From CAYYJS01 sp964472315 (lineage in GTDB: Bacteria > Verrucomicrobiota > Kiritimatiellia > UBA8416), in the NCBI GenBank assembly GCA_964472315.1, contig CAYYJS010000005.1:1-64000 (forward strand): a stretch of DNA of 64,000 nucleotides, read 5' to 3'. Below, piece after piece: positions 30,574 through 40,795 of this stretch (position 1 is its first letter; every line of letters begins with the position of its first letter). The translations under genes were made by a program, and so were the position numbers. Under the pieces are notes generated by a model. The model did no database searches. It was not told the DNA's origin and saw nothing but the letters and a program-made list of their open reading frames with translations.

Positions 30574-31407
30574 ATGACGGTTCCGACGCAAGTGGCATTC
30601 CTCGGACCGAAAGGAACCTACTCGCACCTCGTCGCGCGCAAACGGTTTGGCCCTGGAACGGAGATGATCGCCCTCCCGACCATTCTGGACGTTTGTAGCC
30701 ATGTCACGCGTCACCACGAGGCGCGCGGCGTCGTGCCCATAGAGAATTCGTCCGGCGGAGCAATCTACGAAACGGTCGACATCCTGCTCGCCAACAAACC
30801 ACGCGTGTTCATCGAACAGGAACTGTCGCTCGAAGTGCGTCTGGCGTTGCTAGGCCACCGCGGCGCACCCATCCTTACGCTCTACTCGCATTTTGCGCCC
30901 ATGGAACATTGCAGCACGTGGATCCGCCGCCATCTGCCACGCGCCGTGCGCCACACCGAGGCCAGTACGGCGTCGGCGGCCGAACGCGTCGTTGCCGACC
31001 CCCGCGGCGCAGCCCTTGGTAGCCGCCAACTCGCCGGTCTCTATGGCTTGGATATACTGACCTTCCCTGTCGAAGCGGATGTCCCCAACATCACCACGTT
31101 CCTCGTCGTTGGCGGCCGCAAACCACTCACTGCCAAAGGCGCCAAAACCACCCTGTCCGTGCGCCTGCGGAACGAGCCCGGCAGCCTGTACCGGTTTCTC
31201 GGAACGTTCGCCGCGGACGGCGTCAACCTGTCGCGGCTGATCTCGCGCCCGATCCGCGGTCTGCACCAACAGTATGCATTTCTCGTGGACGTCGAGGGCG
31301 GCATCCAGCAACCGCGTGTGGCGCGCGCAATCGCCGCAGCGGCAAAGGTCAGTACCGATACTCGCCTCTGCGGGTCCTACCCGTGCAACAAACGCTACTC
31401 ATCGTAG
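30574..31407 (+). CDS. pheA: Prephenate dehydratase
   Basis: 277 residues. The PDT domain (about 1-175) starts VAFLGPKGTYSHLVARKRFG and has VVPIENSSGGAIYETVD and the catalytic-region AALGSRQLAGLYGL. An ACT domain (about 195-270, RLRNEPGSLYRFLGTFA with SRPIRG) senses phenylalanine. It decarboxylates and dehydrates prephenate to phenylpyruvate. It lacks a chorismate mutase domain. GGGAG lies about 9 nt upstream. A membrane-protein gene follows after 16 bp. Confidence 0.95.
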   Translation: MTVPTQVAFLGPKGTYSHLVARKRFGPGTEMIALPTILDVCSHVTRHHEARGVVPIENSSGGAIYETVDILLANKPRVFIEQELSLEVRLALLGHRGAPILTLYSHFAPMEHCSTWIRRHLPRAVRHTEASTASAAERVVADPRGAALGSRQLAGLYGLDILTFPVEADVPNITTFLVVGGRKPLTAKGAKTTLSVRLRNEPGSLYRFLGTFAADGVNLSRLISRPIRGLHQQYAFLVDVEGGIQQPRVARAIAAAAKVSTDTRLCGSYPCNKRYSS

Positions 31408-31423
31408 CTTCGGGAGTCACGCC

Positions 31424-32662
31424 ATGAACGCCGAACTGCCGCGTGACATCCGCATCGAGCGCACCACGCATGGCACCCGATATATCCTGCCGCGGCGCGA
31501 TCTCGCGATGCTCCGGCCGGCGGGTATCGGATTGCTCGTCTTCGGCGCGTTCGTGACCGCTTTCATGGTCTTCTGGATGTCGGGCCCAATCCGCGGTGCG
31601 TTCCGCGACAAGGACGCCATCGGCATCGTCGAGCTTGTCTTCGGCCTGCTCGGGCTCCCCGGCCTGGCAGTGGGCATCATTCTGCTCGGAGCCGGACTGG
31701 CCGTCCTGACAAACCGGCTGCATGCGGAAGTGATCGTCGAACGCGGGGTGCTCAAGGCCACCGAATACATCGGCCCGTTCCGATGGACACGCACGCGGGT
31801 GCGCCGGGATATCGACCGTTTCGTCATCGCTCAGGGCACGCGCCGCACCGCCGGCGAGGAAGCCCCGCCGGCACCGTGGACGGAAGAGCTGCTGGCACTC
31901 ACCACGGAGGGCGCCACCGGAAAGCCGTTTATCGTTGTGCCAGGCTACCCACGCGCCACCGTCGAGGCGATGGGAGTGGCCCTGTCCGATGCCCTCCAGG
32001 CCGATGGCGCACGACTGTTCAACGACCGCCCCCCCCCCCTGCCCATCGCCGACGCCCCCGAGGAGAACTGCCCGTTCGAACCCGACGCCGTCGTTGCCGG
32101 TCCGCCTCCCGACACGGACATCGTCCGGCAGGAACTCGACCGTGGTTTTACGCTGGCAGTCCCCGCAGCCGGATTGATCAAAGGCAGCAAGGGCCTGTTT
32201 ATCTTCGCTATCGTCTGGGACGCCTTCATTGCGGTGTTCGCCGTCATCATGGTTCTCGCGATGACCGGCGGGGAGACATCCGGGAACGATGCGCCACACC
32301 CAGCCGCATTGCTGTTCCTCGTCCCGTTTTTCGCCGTCGGGATCGGGCTTTTCGTCGCCTCGATCAAGATGGGCCGGACGCGCGTGCTCATCGCCGTGAC
32401 GGAAGACCTGCTCGCTGTCCGTCGCGTGACGCCCTTCGGCATGCGGGAACACCGCATCCCGCGCGAAGCGATCGCATCCATCCGTCGCGGCCCAAGCGGC
32501 ATGTCGGTCAACAATGTCCCTGTGATGGAACTTCAACTTCGGCACACGAACGGCAAGAAGTTCGGCATCCTGTCACAACGAACCAATGGCGAGATCGACT
32601 GGATCGCCGCACAGCTCAACAACGGGCTGTTCGGCAGTCTTCGCGCTCCGCGGCGGCAATAG
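31424..32662 (+). CDS. Membrane protein of unknown function, four predicted helices
   Basis: 412 residues, no family recognised. Two helix pairs (about 33-55 and 68-95; about 255-280 and 285-310) are each followed by a beta-rich, PH-like soluble segment, for example VIVERGVLKATEYIGPFRWTRTRV and EDLLAVRRVTPFGMREHRIPREAI. The two halves look like an internal duplication of a membrane anchor plus a PH-like domain (inference). The ATG has GGGAG about 8 nt upstream. The rhomboid gene starts 5 bp after its stop, so the two are probably co-expressed. Confidence 0.65.
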   Translation: MNAELPRDIRIERTTHGTRYILPRRDLAMLRPAGIGLLVFGAFVTAFMVFWMSGPIRGAFRDKDAIGIVELVFGLLGLPGLAVGIILLGAGLAVLTNRLHAEVIVERGVLKATEYIGPFRWTRTRVRRDIDRFVIAQGTRRTAGEEAPPAPWTEELLALTTEGATGKPFIVVPGYPRATVEAMGVALSDALQADGARLFNDRPPPLPIADAPEENCPFEPDAVVAGPPPDTDIVRQELDRGFTLAVPAAGLIKGSKGLFIFAIVWDAFIAVFAVIMVLAMTGGETSGNDAPHPAALLFLVPFFAVGIGLFVASIKMGRTRVLIAVTEDLLAVRRVTPFGMREHRIPREAIASIRRGPSGMSVNNVPVMELQLRHTNGKKFGILSQRTNGEIDWIAAQLNNGLFGSLRAPRRQ

Positions 32663-32667
32663 ACTTT

Positions 32668-33588
32668 ATGCGAAAAATCGGCACGCTCGACGATGCAAGA
32701 CTGACAGAACGGTTCGCCGACCATCTGACGGCCCAGCACATGGAACATAGTATCGAAGCAAATGAGGCCGGCGCATGGGATGTCTGGATCCACGACGACG
32801 CCCAACTCGACGGCGCACGACGACAGCTTCATGATTTCCTGGCCGATCCCGATGCCGAAACGTTCATCGACGCGACCCCCATGGCCGAGGACATCTCCGC
32901 GGAGGAAGCGCTTCACCAAGGCTCCTACGAACGCAATATGCGCCGGGCGCGACATGCCATGTCATGGTCCTGGATACAACTCACCCCCGTTACGAACGTG
33001 CTGATCCTGCTGGCCGCGCTAGTGACGGCGCTGACCGGATTCGGGACCCAGCACCACGCGACGCAGCCGTTCCTGATCTCGGGCTACGAAGTTCGCGGCG
33101 ACTACATCCACTACGAATCCGATCTGCCGGAGATCCGCGCAGGGCAGGTGTGGCGATTGTTGACCCCGATCTTCCTGCACTTCGACCTGCTGCACCTGCT
33201 CCTCAATCTTTGGTGGATGCGCGACCTGGGCACGGCAGTCGAACGTAATTCGGGACGACGCACCCTCATCGGCCTCGTGCTTGTCATCGCCGTCCTGTCC
33301 AACCTCGGTCAGTTCTATAGCAGCGGCCCCAGTTTCGGCGGCCTGTCCGGTATCGTCTTCGGATTGCTGGGCTACGCCTGGTTGCGCGGCAAATATGACC
33401 TCACATCCGGCCTCTACGTCCCGCCGCGGACAGCGACCATGATGGTCATCTGGTTCTTCGTCTGTATGACCGGCGCCGTCGGACCGATCGCCAACGTCGT
33501 GCACGGCGTCGGCCTCTCAGTCGGGTTGGTCTGGGGCTACGCAGCCGCCCGCTGGACGCCACGACGCGGGCGGGGGCATTCGGAATGA
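32668..33588 (+). CDS. Rhomboid intramembrane serine protease (GlpG-like)
   Basis: 306 residues. A soluble N-terminal domain (about 1-95) resembles the GlpG cytoplasmic domain. A six-helix rhomboid core follows: LLHLLLNLWWMRDLG, the catalytic Ser in GGLSGIVFGLLGY (GxSG) and the catalytic His in NVVHGVGLSVG. Rhomboids cut membrane proteins inside the bilayer. ATG 32668 is 5 bp after the previous stop. The neighbouring membrane protein could be a partner or substrate, but nothing shows it. Confidence 0.95.
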   Translation: MRKIGTLDDARLTERFADHLTAQHMEHSIEANEAGAWDVWIHDDAQLDGARRQLHDFLADPDAETFIDATPMAEDISAEEALHQGSYERNMRRARHAMSWSWIQLTPVTNVLILLAALVTALTGFGTQHHATQPFLISGYEVRGDYIHYESDLPEIRAGQVWRLLTPIFLHFDLLHLLLNLWWMRDLGTAVERNSGRRTLIGLVLVIAVLSNLGQFYSSGPSFGGLSGIVFGLLGYAWLRGKYDLTSGLYVPPRTATMMVIWFFVCMTGAVGPIANVVHGVGLSVGLVWGYAAARWTPRRGRGHSE

Positions 33589-33654
33589 CCGGGGACCGAC
33601 GGGAATGCCGCGCCGCCGTCCGGTTGGCGAGGAACTGAATACGGGAGGGCGAAT

Positions 33655-34860
33655 ATGGGGCGTCGCAAGGAAATCATTGCCATCGTCGGTGGCGGTAACG
33701 GCGGCCGTTCCATTCTCGAAACGCTGCTACGGATGCCGGATGTCGAGGTCCGGTACATGTACGACCCCAACCCGAAGGCTCCCGGCATGGTGCTCGCCAA
33801 GCAACACGGCATCTTCCGCAGCACGAACATCACGTACCCCGAGCTCTGGGCGAATGCCGCCGTCAGTGTCATCCTTGAAGTTACCGGTTCGGAGACCGTG
33901 TTCCGGTCGCTGGGCGGCATCAAGTCGCAGACCACGTCGCTCATCGGCGCGCGTGGTAACCGGATGGTCTTTGGCATGCTGGCGGCGGAAAAAGCAGGCC
34001 TTCGGCGCCTCGAAGAGTATCGAGGGAAACTCGAGGAATTGGTCGCCAAACGTACGGTCCAACTGGAACAGGCAAACCTGGCGCTGAGCAGCAAGGTCAG
34101 CGAACTGGCGACGCTGAACGCGAGGTTGGAGTCCTTGAACCGCGAGAGGACGCGCTACCTTTTGCGGTCCACGCACCAGCTCAAGGCACCGTTCGCCGCG
34201 ATCCAAAGCTACACGGAACTCATCCTGAAGGGTTACACGGGCGAAATCCCCGCACAGACCCGCACCATCGCGGAGAAAATCCGGCTCCGGTGCGGTGTGC
34301 TGTCAACCGCCATCCACGAAATGCTGCAACTCGCCAGCCTACAGACGCTGGAACCCTCAAAACTCGAACCGAGACGGACCGACATCAACCACCTGCTCGG
34401 TCGTGTCGTCGATCAACATGCCATCCTCGCACAGGCCAAAGGCATCCATCTGACCATGACCCCATCGGGCACCCCGGCTGACGTCAACTGCGATGCCGAC
34501 CATCTGGCCGCCCTGTTCGGGATCTTGATCAAAAACGCCATCGACTACTCGCCGACAAACTCGAACGTCCTAATCGGCGTCGCACGCGCGGGCACGCTCG
34601 TGACCGCGCAGGTCAAGGATCACGGCATCGGCATCCGCAAAGACGTTCAGAAGAGGATCTTCGAAGAGTTCTTCCGGACAAATGAGGCGGCCGAGCAGGA
34701 ACCGAACGGCTCCGGACTCGGACTGGCTATCGCTTCGCATATCGCCAAGCTGCACGGATTCCGAATCCGCTTGCACAGCACGGTCGGCAAGGGTTCCACG
34801 TTCTCCCTGCTCATGCCGGCTGCATCAGGTGCAAGGATCGTCAGCCCATCAACTCGTTGA
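33655..34860 (+). CDS. Histidine kinase with N-terminal Rossmann-like domain
   Basis: 401 residues. Residues 1-110 look like a dinucleotide- or CoA-binding Rossmann domain: IIAIVGGGNGGRSILETL (GxGxxG-like), then VRYMYDPNPKAPG, with no membrane segment. A coiled coil (about 115-165) leads to HisKA with the phosphoacceptor H174 in RSTHQLKAPFAAIQSY. The HATPase domain has an N box in LIKNAIDYSP, the G1 box DHGIGI and the G2 box GSGLGLAIA. It is a cytosolic sensor, perhaps of a nucleotide cofactor (inference). Its 3' end overlaps the convergent response regulator by 20 bp. Confidence 0.88.
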   Translation: MGRRKEIIAIVGGGNGGRSILETLLRMPDVEVRYMYDPNPKAPGMVLAKQHGIFRSTNITYPELWANAAVSVILEVTGSETVFRSLGGIKSQTTSLIGARGNRMVFGMLAAEKAGLRRLEEYRGKLEELVAKRTVQLEQANLALSSKVSELATLNARLESLNRERTRYLLRSTHQLKAPFAAIQSYTELILKGYTGEIPAQTRTIAEKIRLRCGVLSTAIHEMLQLASLQTLEPSKLEPRRTDINHLLGRVVDQHAILAQAKGIHLTMTPSGTPADVNCDADHLAALFGILIKNAIDYSPTNSNVLIGVARAGTLVTAQVKDHGIGIRKDVQKRIFEEFFRTNEAAEQEPNGSGLGLAIASHIAKLHGFRIRLHSTVGKGSTFSLLMPAASGARIVSPSTR

Positions 34861-35233
34861 CTTTGGCGATAAGCGCTTCAGGCGCGATCGGTTTCTCCAC
34901 GAAGGCTTCGACCGGCAGGAACGCATCATCCCGGTCGTGATCCGAGAATTTGCCCGGATACAAGGCCCGCTCGTTGATCGCCGACAACATCAGGATCGGA
35001 ATTTTCGCGGTTACCTTGTCCGCGCGCAGATCCCGGGCGATCCGAAAACCGGATGACTCGTCCTCTGGGAACATGACGTCGAGGATGATCACGCCGGGAC
35101 GAGCCTTCTTGATGTTCTGCACGACGTTCTTGTCATCATACTGAAACTCGACGGCAAAACCTTCCTTCTGGAGGATCAACGAAATGCTCTCCACGATGTC
35201 CCGGTCATCATCCACGACATAGACGCTCTTCAT
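34841..35233 (-). CDS. Single-domain response regulator
   Basis: 130 residues, receiver domain only. Acidic pocket in VYVVDDDRD (D8-D10), phosphoacceptor D52 in VIILDVMFPED, Ser in LMLSA and Lys in VEKPI. There is no output domain, so it acts by protein contact, like CheY or Spo0F. It has an SD GGGAGG about 7 nt before the ATG. It is encoded opposite the histidine kinase, tail to tail with 20 bp overlap, and is the likely partner. Confidence 0.92.
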   Translation of the reverse strand: MKSVYVVDDDRDIVESISLILQKEGFAVEFQYDDKNVVQNIKKARPGVIILDVMFPEDESSGFRIARDLRADKVTAKIPILMLSAINERALYPGKFSDHDRDDAFLPVEAFVEKPIAPEALIAKVNELMG

Positions 35234-35555
35234 GGTGCTCCCTCCCGCTTGCGCTTCATTTCATACTGCCTTCCATCCGCAACCCCCAACCTACGCAAGC
35301 CTTTTACCAAACCGGAGCCCGGAAGGCAAGAACGCCCTGCGGACAGAACGTCCTGCGGACGACCTGCGGCCCCGAAACCGCAACAACTTCTCCAACCACG
35401 CCGCCCTTCGGACCCGCGCCATCGAGCCGCCACACCGCGCGCCGGAACGTACGTCGCGCAATCGCCGGGAAAATATCAGGTCGCACCCGATCAAAAAAAA
35501 GAGGCGCAGCGTTGTCGCTTCGCCTCTCCTGCACGCAAGCCGGGGTTTGCAGCCC
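35234..35555. other. Intergenic region between the response regulator and rplQ
   Basis: No gene is seen. It holds the upstream region of the response regulator, where TTGGGG-18-TATGAA is a weak promoter candidate. It also holds the rplQ-side terminator. Confidence 0.5.
35493..35527 (-). terminator. Rho-independent terminator of the ribosomal supercluster
   Basis: On the minus strand AGAGGCG (35527-35521) pairs with CGCCTCT (35506-35500). An inner AGCG/CGCT stem lies between them, and a run of T (the A-run 35493-35500 on the plus strand) follows. It sits 29 bp after rplQ. Confidence 0.92.
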
Positions 35556-35954
35556 TCAGGCTTCGGCTGGCACGGGTTGCCTCTCGGCCACTTCGGTCTT
35601 GGGCGAAACCCATTCGAGTATCGCCATCTCCGAACTGTCGCTCGTCCGCCGCCCCAACTTTAAGATCCGAGTGTATCCGCCACTGCGACCGGCCATCAAC
35701 GGCACAATCTCCGAAAACAGCGATTCAACAGGCTCCTGGTGACCCAATAGCCCGATCGCACGTCGCCTCGCCGCCAGTGTCCCGCAACGGCCCAGCGTAA
35801 CCATCTTCTCCGCCATCGATCGCGCAATCCGCGCCTTCGGCAGCGTTGTGGTGATGCGCTTCTGCTTAATCAGGTTACACACCAAGCTGGCGACAAGCGC
35901 CCGCTGGTGCCCCGATGACCGACCCAGTTTCTTGCTGCTATTCTTGTGTCGCAT
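35556..35954 (-). CDS. rplQ: 50S ribosomal protein L17
   Basis: 132 residues. Starts MRHKNSSKKLGRSSGHQRAL and has LITTTLPKA-type and GGYTRILKLGRR segments typical of L17. It is the last gene of the supercluster, 14 bp after rpoA, and is followed by a strong terminator. A short C-terminal extension ends VPAEA. Confidence 0.98.
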   Translation of the reverse strand: MRHKNSSKKLGRSSGHQRALVASLVCNLIKQKRITTTLPKARIARSMAEKMVTLGRCGTLAARRRAIGLLGHQEPVESLFSEIVPLMAGRSGGYTRILKLGRRTSDSSEMAILEWVSPKTEVAERQPVPAEA

Positions 35955-35968
35955 GGTTCAGATCAACC

Positions 35969-36964
35969 TCATTCGTTCGTCCCGAGAATATCCTGATCGA
36001 ACGTCATCCCAAGACTCAGGCCAAGCTCGGAAAGCTTCGCCTTGATTTCGTTCAGGGACTTCTTTCCGAAATTGCGGTACTTGAGCATATCGGCCTCGCT
36101 CTTCTGAGCGAGTTCGCCGACTGTCGTGATATTCGCGTTGTTCAGGCAATTGGCGGCACGCACGCTGAGCTCGATCTCGTTTACACTCATCGCCAGTTTC
36201 TTCCGCAATTGCTCCCGCTGTGCGTCCTGCTCCTTCTCGTTCTCCTCGAACTCGACGACATCCTCGCTGTAGTTCACGAAAACGTCGAGATGGTGACGCA
36301 GAACCGCCGCCGAGATCGTCAGCGCATCCTCGGCCGTAACCCGACCATCGGTCCACACTTCGATGACCAGTTTGTCATAGTCCGTGCGTTGCCCGACACG
36401 CGTGTGCTCGATCGCAAAATTAACACGCCGTACCGGCGAAAAGACCGAGTCGATCGGTATGCAGCCGATTTCCTGCTCGGGAGCCTTGTTCCACTCGGCC
36501 GGGCAGAACCCACGCCCGGTCTTGACCTCCAGCTCCATATCCAGAACACCGTCGGAACTCAGCGTCGCAATGTGCAGATCCGGATTGAGGATTTCGGCCA
36601 CATTCTCGGTCTGAATATCGCGCGCCGTAACGGTCGCCGGCCCCTTGACCTTGACGCGAAACGTCCGCGGCTCGCGCACGTGCGTCTTCAGCAGGACATC
36701 CTTCAGATTCAGGATGATATCCGTCACATCATCCACGACCCCCGGAATGCAGCAAAACTCATGGTCGGCCCCCTGTATCCGAACCGCCGTTATCGCGGCA
36801 CCCTCGATCGACGAGAGGAGAACCCGCCGCAGCGAATTGCCAATCGTTCGCCCGTACCCGATCTCAAATGGCTCGGCAACAAACCGCGCGTAGGTGTCCG
36901 TCGCCGTCGTCTCATCCTTGACCACCCGCTTGGGCATCTCAAACCTGCTGATTCTTGTCGGCAT
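35969..36964 (-). CDS. rpoA: RNA polymerase alpha subunit
   Basis: 331 residues. The N-terminal dimerisation domain has EPFEIGYGRTIGNSLRRVLLSSIEGAA. The C-terminal domain (about 255-320), which binds UP elements and activators, has IELSVRAANCLNNANITTVGEL and RNFGKKSLNEIKAKL. ATG 36964 is chosen over a GTG-like earlier start because GAGGAAAA lies 7 nt upstream. rpsD, often found before rpoA, is absent here. Confidence 0.98.
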   Translation of the reverse strand: MPTRISRFEMPKRVVKDETTATDTYARFVAEPFEIGYGRTIGNSLRRVLLSSIEGAAITAVRIQGADHEFCCIPGVVDDVTDIILNLKDVLLKTHVREPRTFRVKVKGPATVTARDIQTENVAEILNPDLHIATLSSDGVLDMELEVKTGRGFCPAEWNKAPEQEIGCIPIDSVFSPVRRVNFAIEHTRVGQRTDYDKLVIEVWTDGRVTAEDALTISAAVLRHHLDVFVNYSEDVVEFEENEKEQDAQREQLRKKLAMSVNEIELSVRAANCLNNANITTVGELAQKSEADMLKYRNFGKKSLNEIKAKLSELGLSLGMTFDQDILGTNE

Positions 36965-37033
36965 CGCTTTTCCTCTCACCTATGGCAAAAAAGTAAACCA
37001 AACGGATGCGCCGGGCCGCGCATGGCCGCCCAC

Positions 37034-37501
37034 CTAGACGCGCCGCCGCTTGCGGGCACGACACCCGTTATGCGCAATCGGCGTCACATCCTTGATGATA
37101 CTGATGTTCAGTCCTGCGGACTGCAGACCTCGAACGGCCGACTCGCGGCCGGCCCCCGCCCCCTGAACCCGCACCTCAACCTCGTGCATACCCCGCCCGA
37201 TGGCCTGCCGGGCTGCATCCTGCGCCACGACCGTGGCGGCAAAAGCCGTGCTCTTGCGCGATCCCTTGAACCCTGCGCGCCCGGAACTGCACCACGAAAC
37301 ACACCCGCCCCGCGTATCGGTGATCGATATGATCGTGTTGTTAAACGTGGCCGTGATGTGGGCGATGCCGGCCGGAACGTGCCGACCACGCATCTTTCTG
37401 CGCGCAGCGGAATCCATCTGCGGCTCAGCAGGGGACGTGTCACCCGCCACGACCTCGGTCGCGGACACGTCAGGTGTTTCTCTCTCTGTTTCGTCAGCCA
37501 T
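37034..37501 (-). CDS. rpsK: 30S ribosomal protein S11 with acidic N-terminal extension
   Basis: 155 residues, about 26 longer than usual. The S11 core begins near RHVPAGIAHITATFNNTII and ends NGCRARKRRRV. The extension (MADETERETPDVSATEVVAGD...) is acidic and probably disordered. ATG 37501 has GGAG about 11 nt upstream; a GTG three codons earlier is closer to the SD. An internal start near MRGRHVPAG cannot be excluded but has no SD. Confidence 0.95.
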   Translation of the reverse strand: MADETERETPDVSATEVVAGDTSPAEPQMDSAARRKMRGRHVPAGIAHITATFNNTIISITDTRGGCVSWCSSGRAGFKGSRKSTAFAATVVAQDAARQAIGRGMHEVEVRVQGAGAGRESAVRGLQSAGLNISIIKDVTPIAHNGCRARKRRRV

Positions 37502-37520
37502 AGCGTTCACTTCTCCAAGC

Positions 37521-37919
37521 CTACGTCTTCTTCATCGCCGCACGAGTTTCCTTGTTGCGCACAGCGCCGACCGTACGGCGCGGCCCTTTGCGCGTCCTGG
37601 CATTCGTCTTTGTCCGTTGCCCCCGGACCGGCAACCCACGGCGGTGCCGCAGCCCACGGTAGCTTCCGATGCCGATCAGACGCCGGATGTTCGACGTAAC
37701 CTCGCGCCGCAAATCGCCTTCCGTACGGTATCCTTCCTGAATCACTCCCAACAGCACACGAAGCTCGTCCGGACTCAAATCGTCCGCCTTCTTCGCAGGA
37801 TCCAGTTTCGCCTTCTCGACGATCTCTCGCGACTTCGCGGGGCCAATTCCATAGATGTACCGGAGCGCAAACTCGATGCGCTTATTTCCCGGTATGTCGA
37901 CACCAAGCAACCTCGGCAT
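37521..37919 (-). CDS. rpsM: 30S ribosomal protein S13
   Basis: 132 residues. Starts MPRLLGVDIPGNKRIEFAL, has the helix-two-turn-helix IYGIGPAKSREIVEKA and the C-terminal GLPVRGQRTKTNARTRKGPRRT tail contacting tRNA. AAGGAG sits 7 nt before ATG 37919. It lies between rpmJ and rpsK. Confidence 0.98.
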   Translation of the reverse strand: MPRLLGVDIPGNKRIEFALRYIYGIGPAKSREIVEKAKLDPAKKADDLSPDELRVLLGVIQEGYRTEGDLRREVTSNIRRLIGIGSYRGLRHRRGLPVRGQRTKTNARTRKGPRRTVGAVRNKETRAAMKKT

Positions 37920-37982
37920 GCCACTTCTCCTTACAGTCACGCACGGACGCTTACCGCGTTACACGGCCGTCCGAACGTGAAC

Positions 37983-38096
37983 CTATCCCTGCCTCTGCTT
38001 GTGGCGCGGATTCGTGCAGATCACACGTACGATCCCCTTGCGGCGCACCACCTTACACTGCTCACAAATGCGTCGTACCGAACTTCTTACTTTCAT
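37983..38096 (-). CDS. rpmJ: 50S ribosomal protein L36 (zinc-binding form)
   Basis: 37 residues: MKVRSSVRRICEQCKVVRRK, then GIVRVICTNPRHKQRQG. The zinc ligands are C11, C14, C27 and H32, so this is the C+ form. It is too short to be found by length filters but is unmistakable. infA, which usually sits just before it, is absent: the 83 bp up to map hold no gene. Confidence 0.98.
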   Translation of the reverse strand: MKVRSSVRRICEQCKVVRRKGIVRVICTNPRHKQRQG

Positions 38097-38179
38097 CGAA
38101 TTTCCTCAAATCTCACAAAAACGCCGCAGAATACCGGATATCGATCCGTTCGTCTACAACAAAATGACACCACCACGCC

Positions 38180-38923
38180 TCACGCCGTTAAGATTTCGGC
38201 GCCATCCTCGCGCACCGCAATCGTATGCTCCGCATGGGCGGAAAAACGCGCGTCGCGCGTCACAACCGTCCATCCATCCTTCAACACCCGGACCGCGGAG
38301 CCTCCCATGTTCACCATCGGTTCGATCGCCAACGTCATACCTGACCGCAGTCTCGGTCCCCTGCCCGGCACCCCGTAGTTCGGAATCTGCGGGTCCTCGT
38401 GCAGGTTCTTCCCGATTCCGTGGCCGACAAAGTCACGAACGACCGAAAAACCCTCCGCCTCAACCACCGCCTGTACGGCGTGCGAAACGTCCGACAAACG
38501 CCCGCCTGGACGTGCAAGGGCAATAGCGGCCGCCAAGGCACGCTCGGTTGTCCTTACCAGTCGTAACACCGCCGGGTCAGTCACACCGACCATCACCGTC
38601 GTCGCGGTGTCGCCGAAGTAGTCGCCGAACACCACGCCGACATCCAGACTGACGATGTCACCCATGGCAATCCGCCTGTCAGACGGTATGCCGTGGACGA
38701 CCTCTTCGTTGACAGAAACGCAAATCTGTCCCGGAAAACCCCGGTACCCGAGGAACGCGCTCTGGCCGCCCCCCTCGCGAATGAGTTGATCAGCATACTG
38801 GGCCAGCTCTAACGTCGTAACACCAGGCGTGACACGTCCTACAAGCGCGTCGCGCACACGCGACGCCAAACGACAGCTCTTCCGCATCCCCATCAGATCA
38901 TGGTCACTCTTGACAATGATCAT
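38180..38923 (-). CDS. map: Methionine aminopeptidase, type I
   Basis: 247 residues. The five metal ligands are visible in DVGVVFGDYFGDTATT (two Asp), GHGIGKNLHEDP (His), AIEPMV (Glu) and AEHTI (Glu). It removes the initiator Met from nascent proteins. It lies between secY and rpmJ, as in Firmicutes-type spc operons, but adk, which often sits between secY and map, is missing. Confidence 0.97.
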   Translation of the reverse strand: MIIVKSDHDLMGMRKSCRLASRVRDALVGRVTPGVTTLELAQYADQLIREGGGQSAFLGYRGFPGQICVSVNEEVVHGIPSDRRIAMGDIVSLDVGVVFGDYFGDTATTVMVGVTDPAVLRLVRTTERALAAAIALARPGGRLSDVSHAVQAVVEAEGFSVVRDFVGHGIGKNLHEDPQIPNYGVPGRGPRLRSGMTLAIEPMVNMGGSAVRVLKDGWTVVTRDARFSAHAEHTIAVREDGAEILTA

Positions 38924-38965
38924 CCTGGACCTTTCGCCGGCGCACGCCGATCATCCGCCGACAGA

Positions 38966-40323
<1,358 letters not shown>

Positions 40324-40324
<1 letters not shown>

Positions 40325-40770
40325 CAGTTCGTCGCGACCTCACAGGTGCCGCCGGCGGCTTCAATCTTGGCCCGTGCCGAATCACTGAATGCCTGAACCT
40401 TGACCGTCAGCTTCTTCGTCAGTTCGCCACGGCCAAGCAACTTGATCCCGTCACATCGGCCTTTGGCCAGACCACGCCGACGAATAAGATCGACGGTAAC
40501 CTCGGTGCCATCATCGAAGAGATCCAGCGCCCCGACATTCACCGGCAAATACTCCTGTCGCGCAGGATTCTTGAAGCCGCGTTTCGGCAAGCGACGGATC
40601 AAACGCATTTGACCGCCCTCGAAGCCGATCTTGTGCTTGTGACCCTTGCGGGCCATCTGTCCCTTGTGCCCCTTACCCGAAGTCTTGCCATGTCCGGAAG
40701 CGATACCGCGTCCCACGCGTTTACGCCGTTTCGTGGCACCGTCTGTCTTGCTGAGCGTATGCAGATTCAT
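40324..40770 (-). CDS. rplO: 50S ribosomal protein L15
   Basis: 148 residues. Starts MNLHTLSKTDGATKRRKRVGRGIASGHGKTSGKGHKGQ, the hallmark of L15. It lies directly after rpsE with a 25-bp gap and no rpmD (L30) between, and overlaps secY by one base. Confidence 0.98.
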
Positions 40771-40795
40771 GAGTGACCCTTCATCCGTCGGCGAC

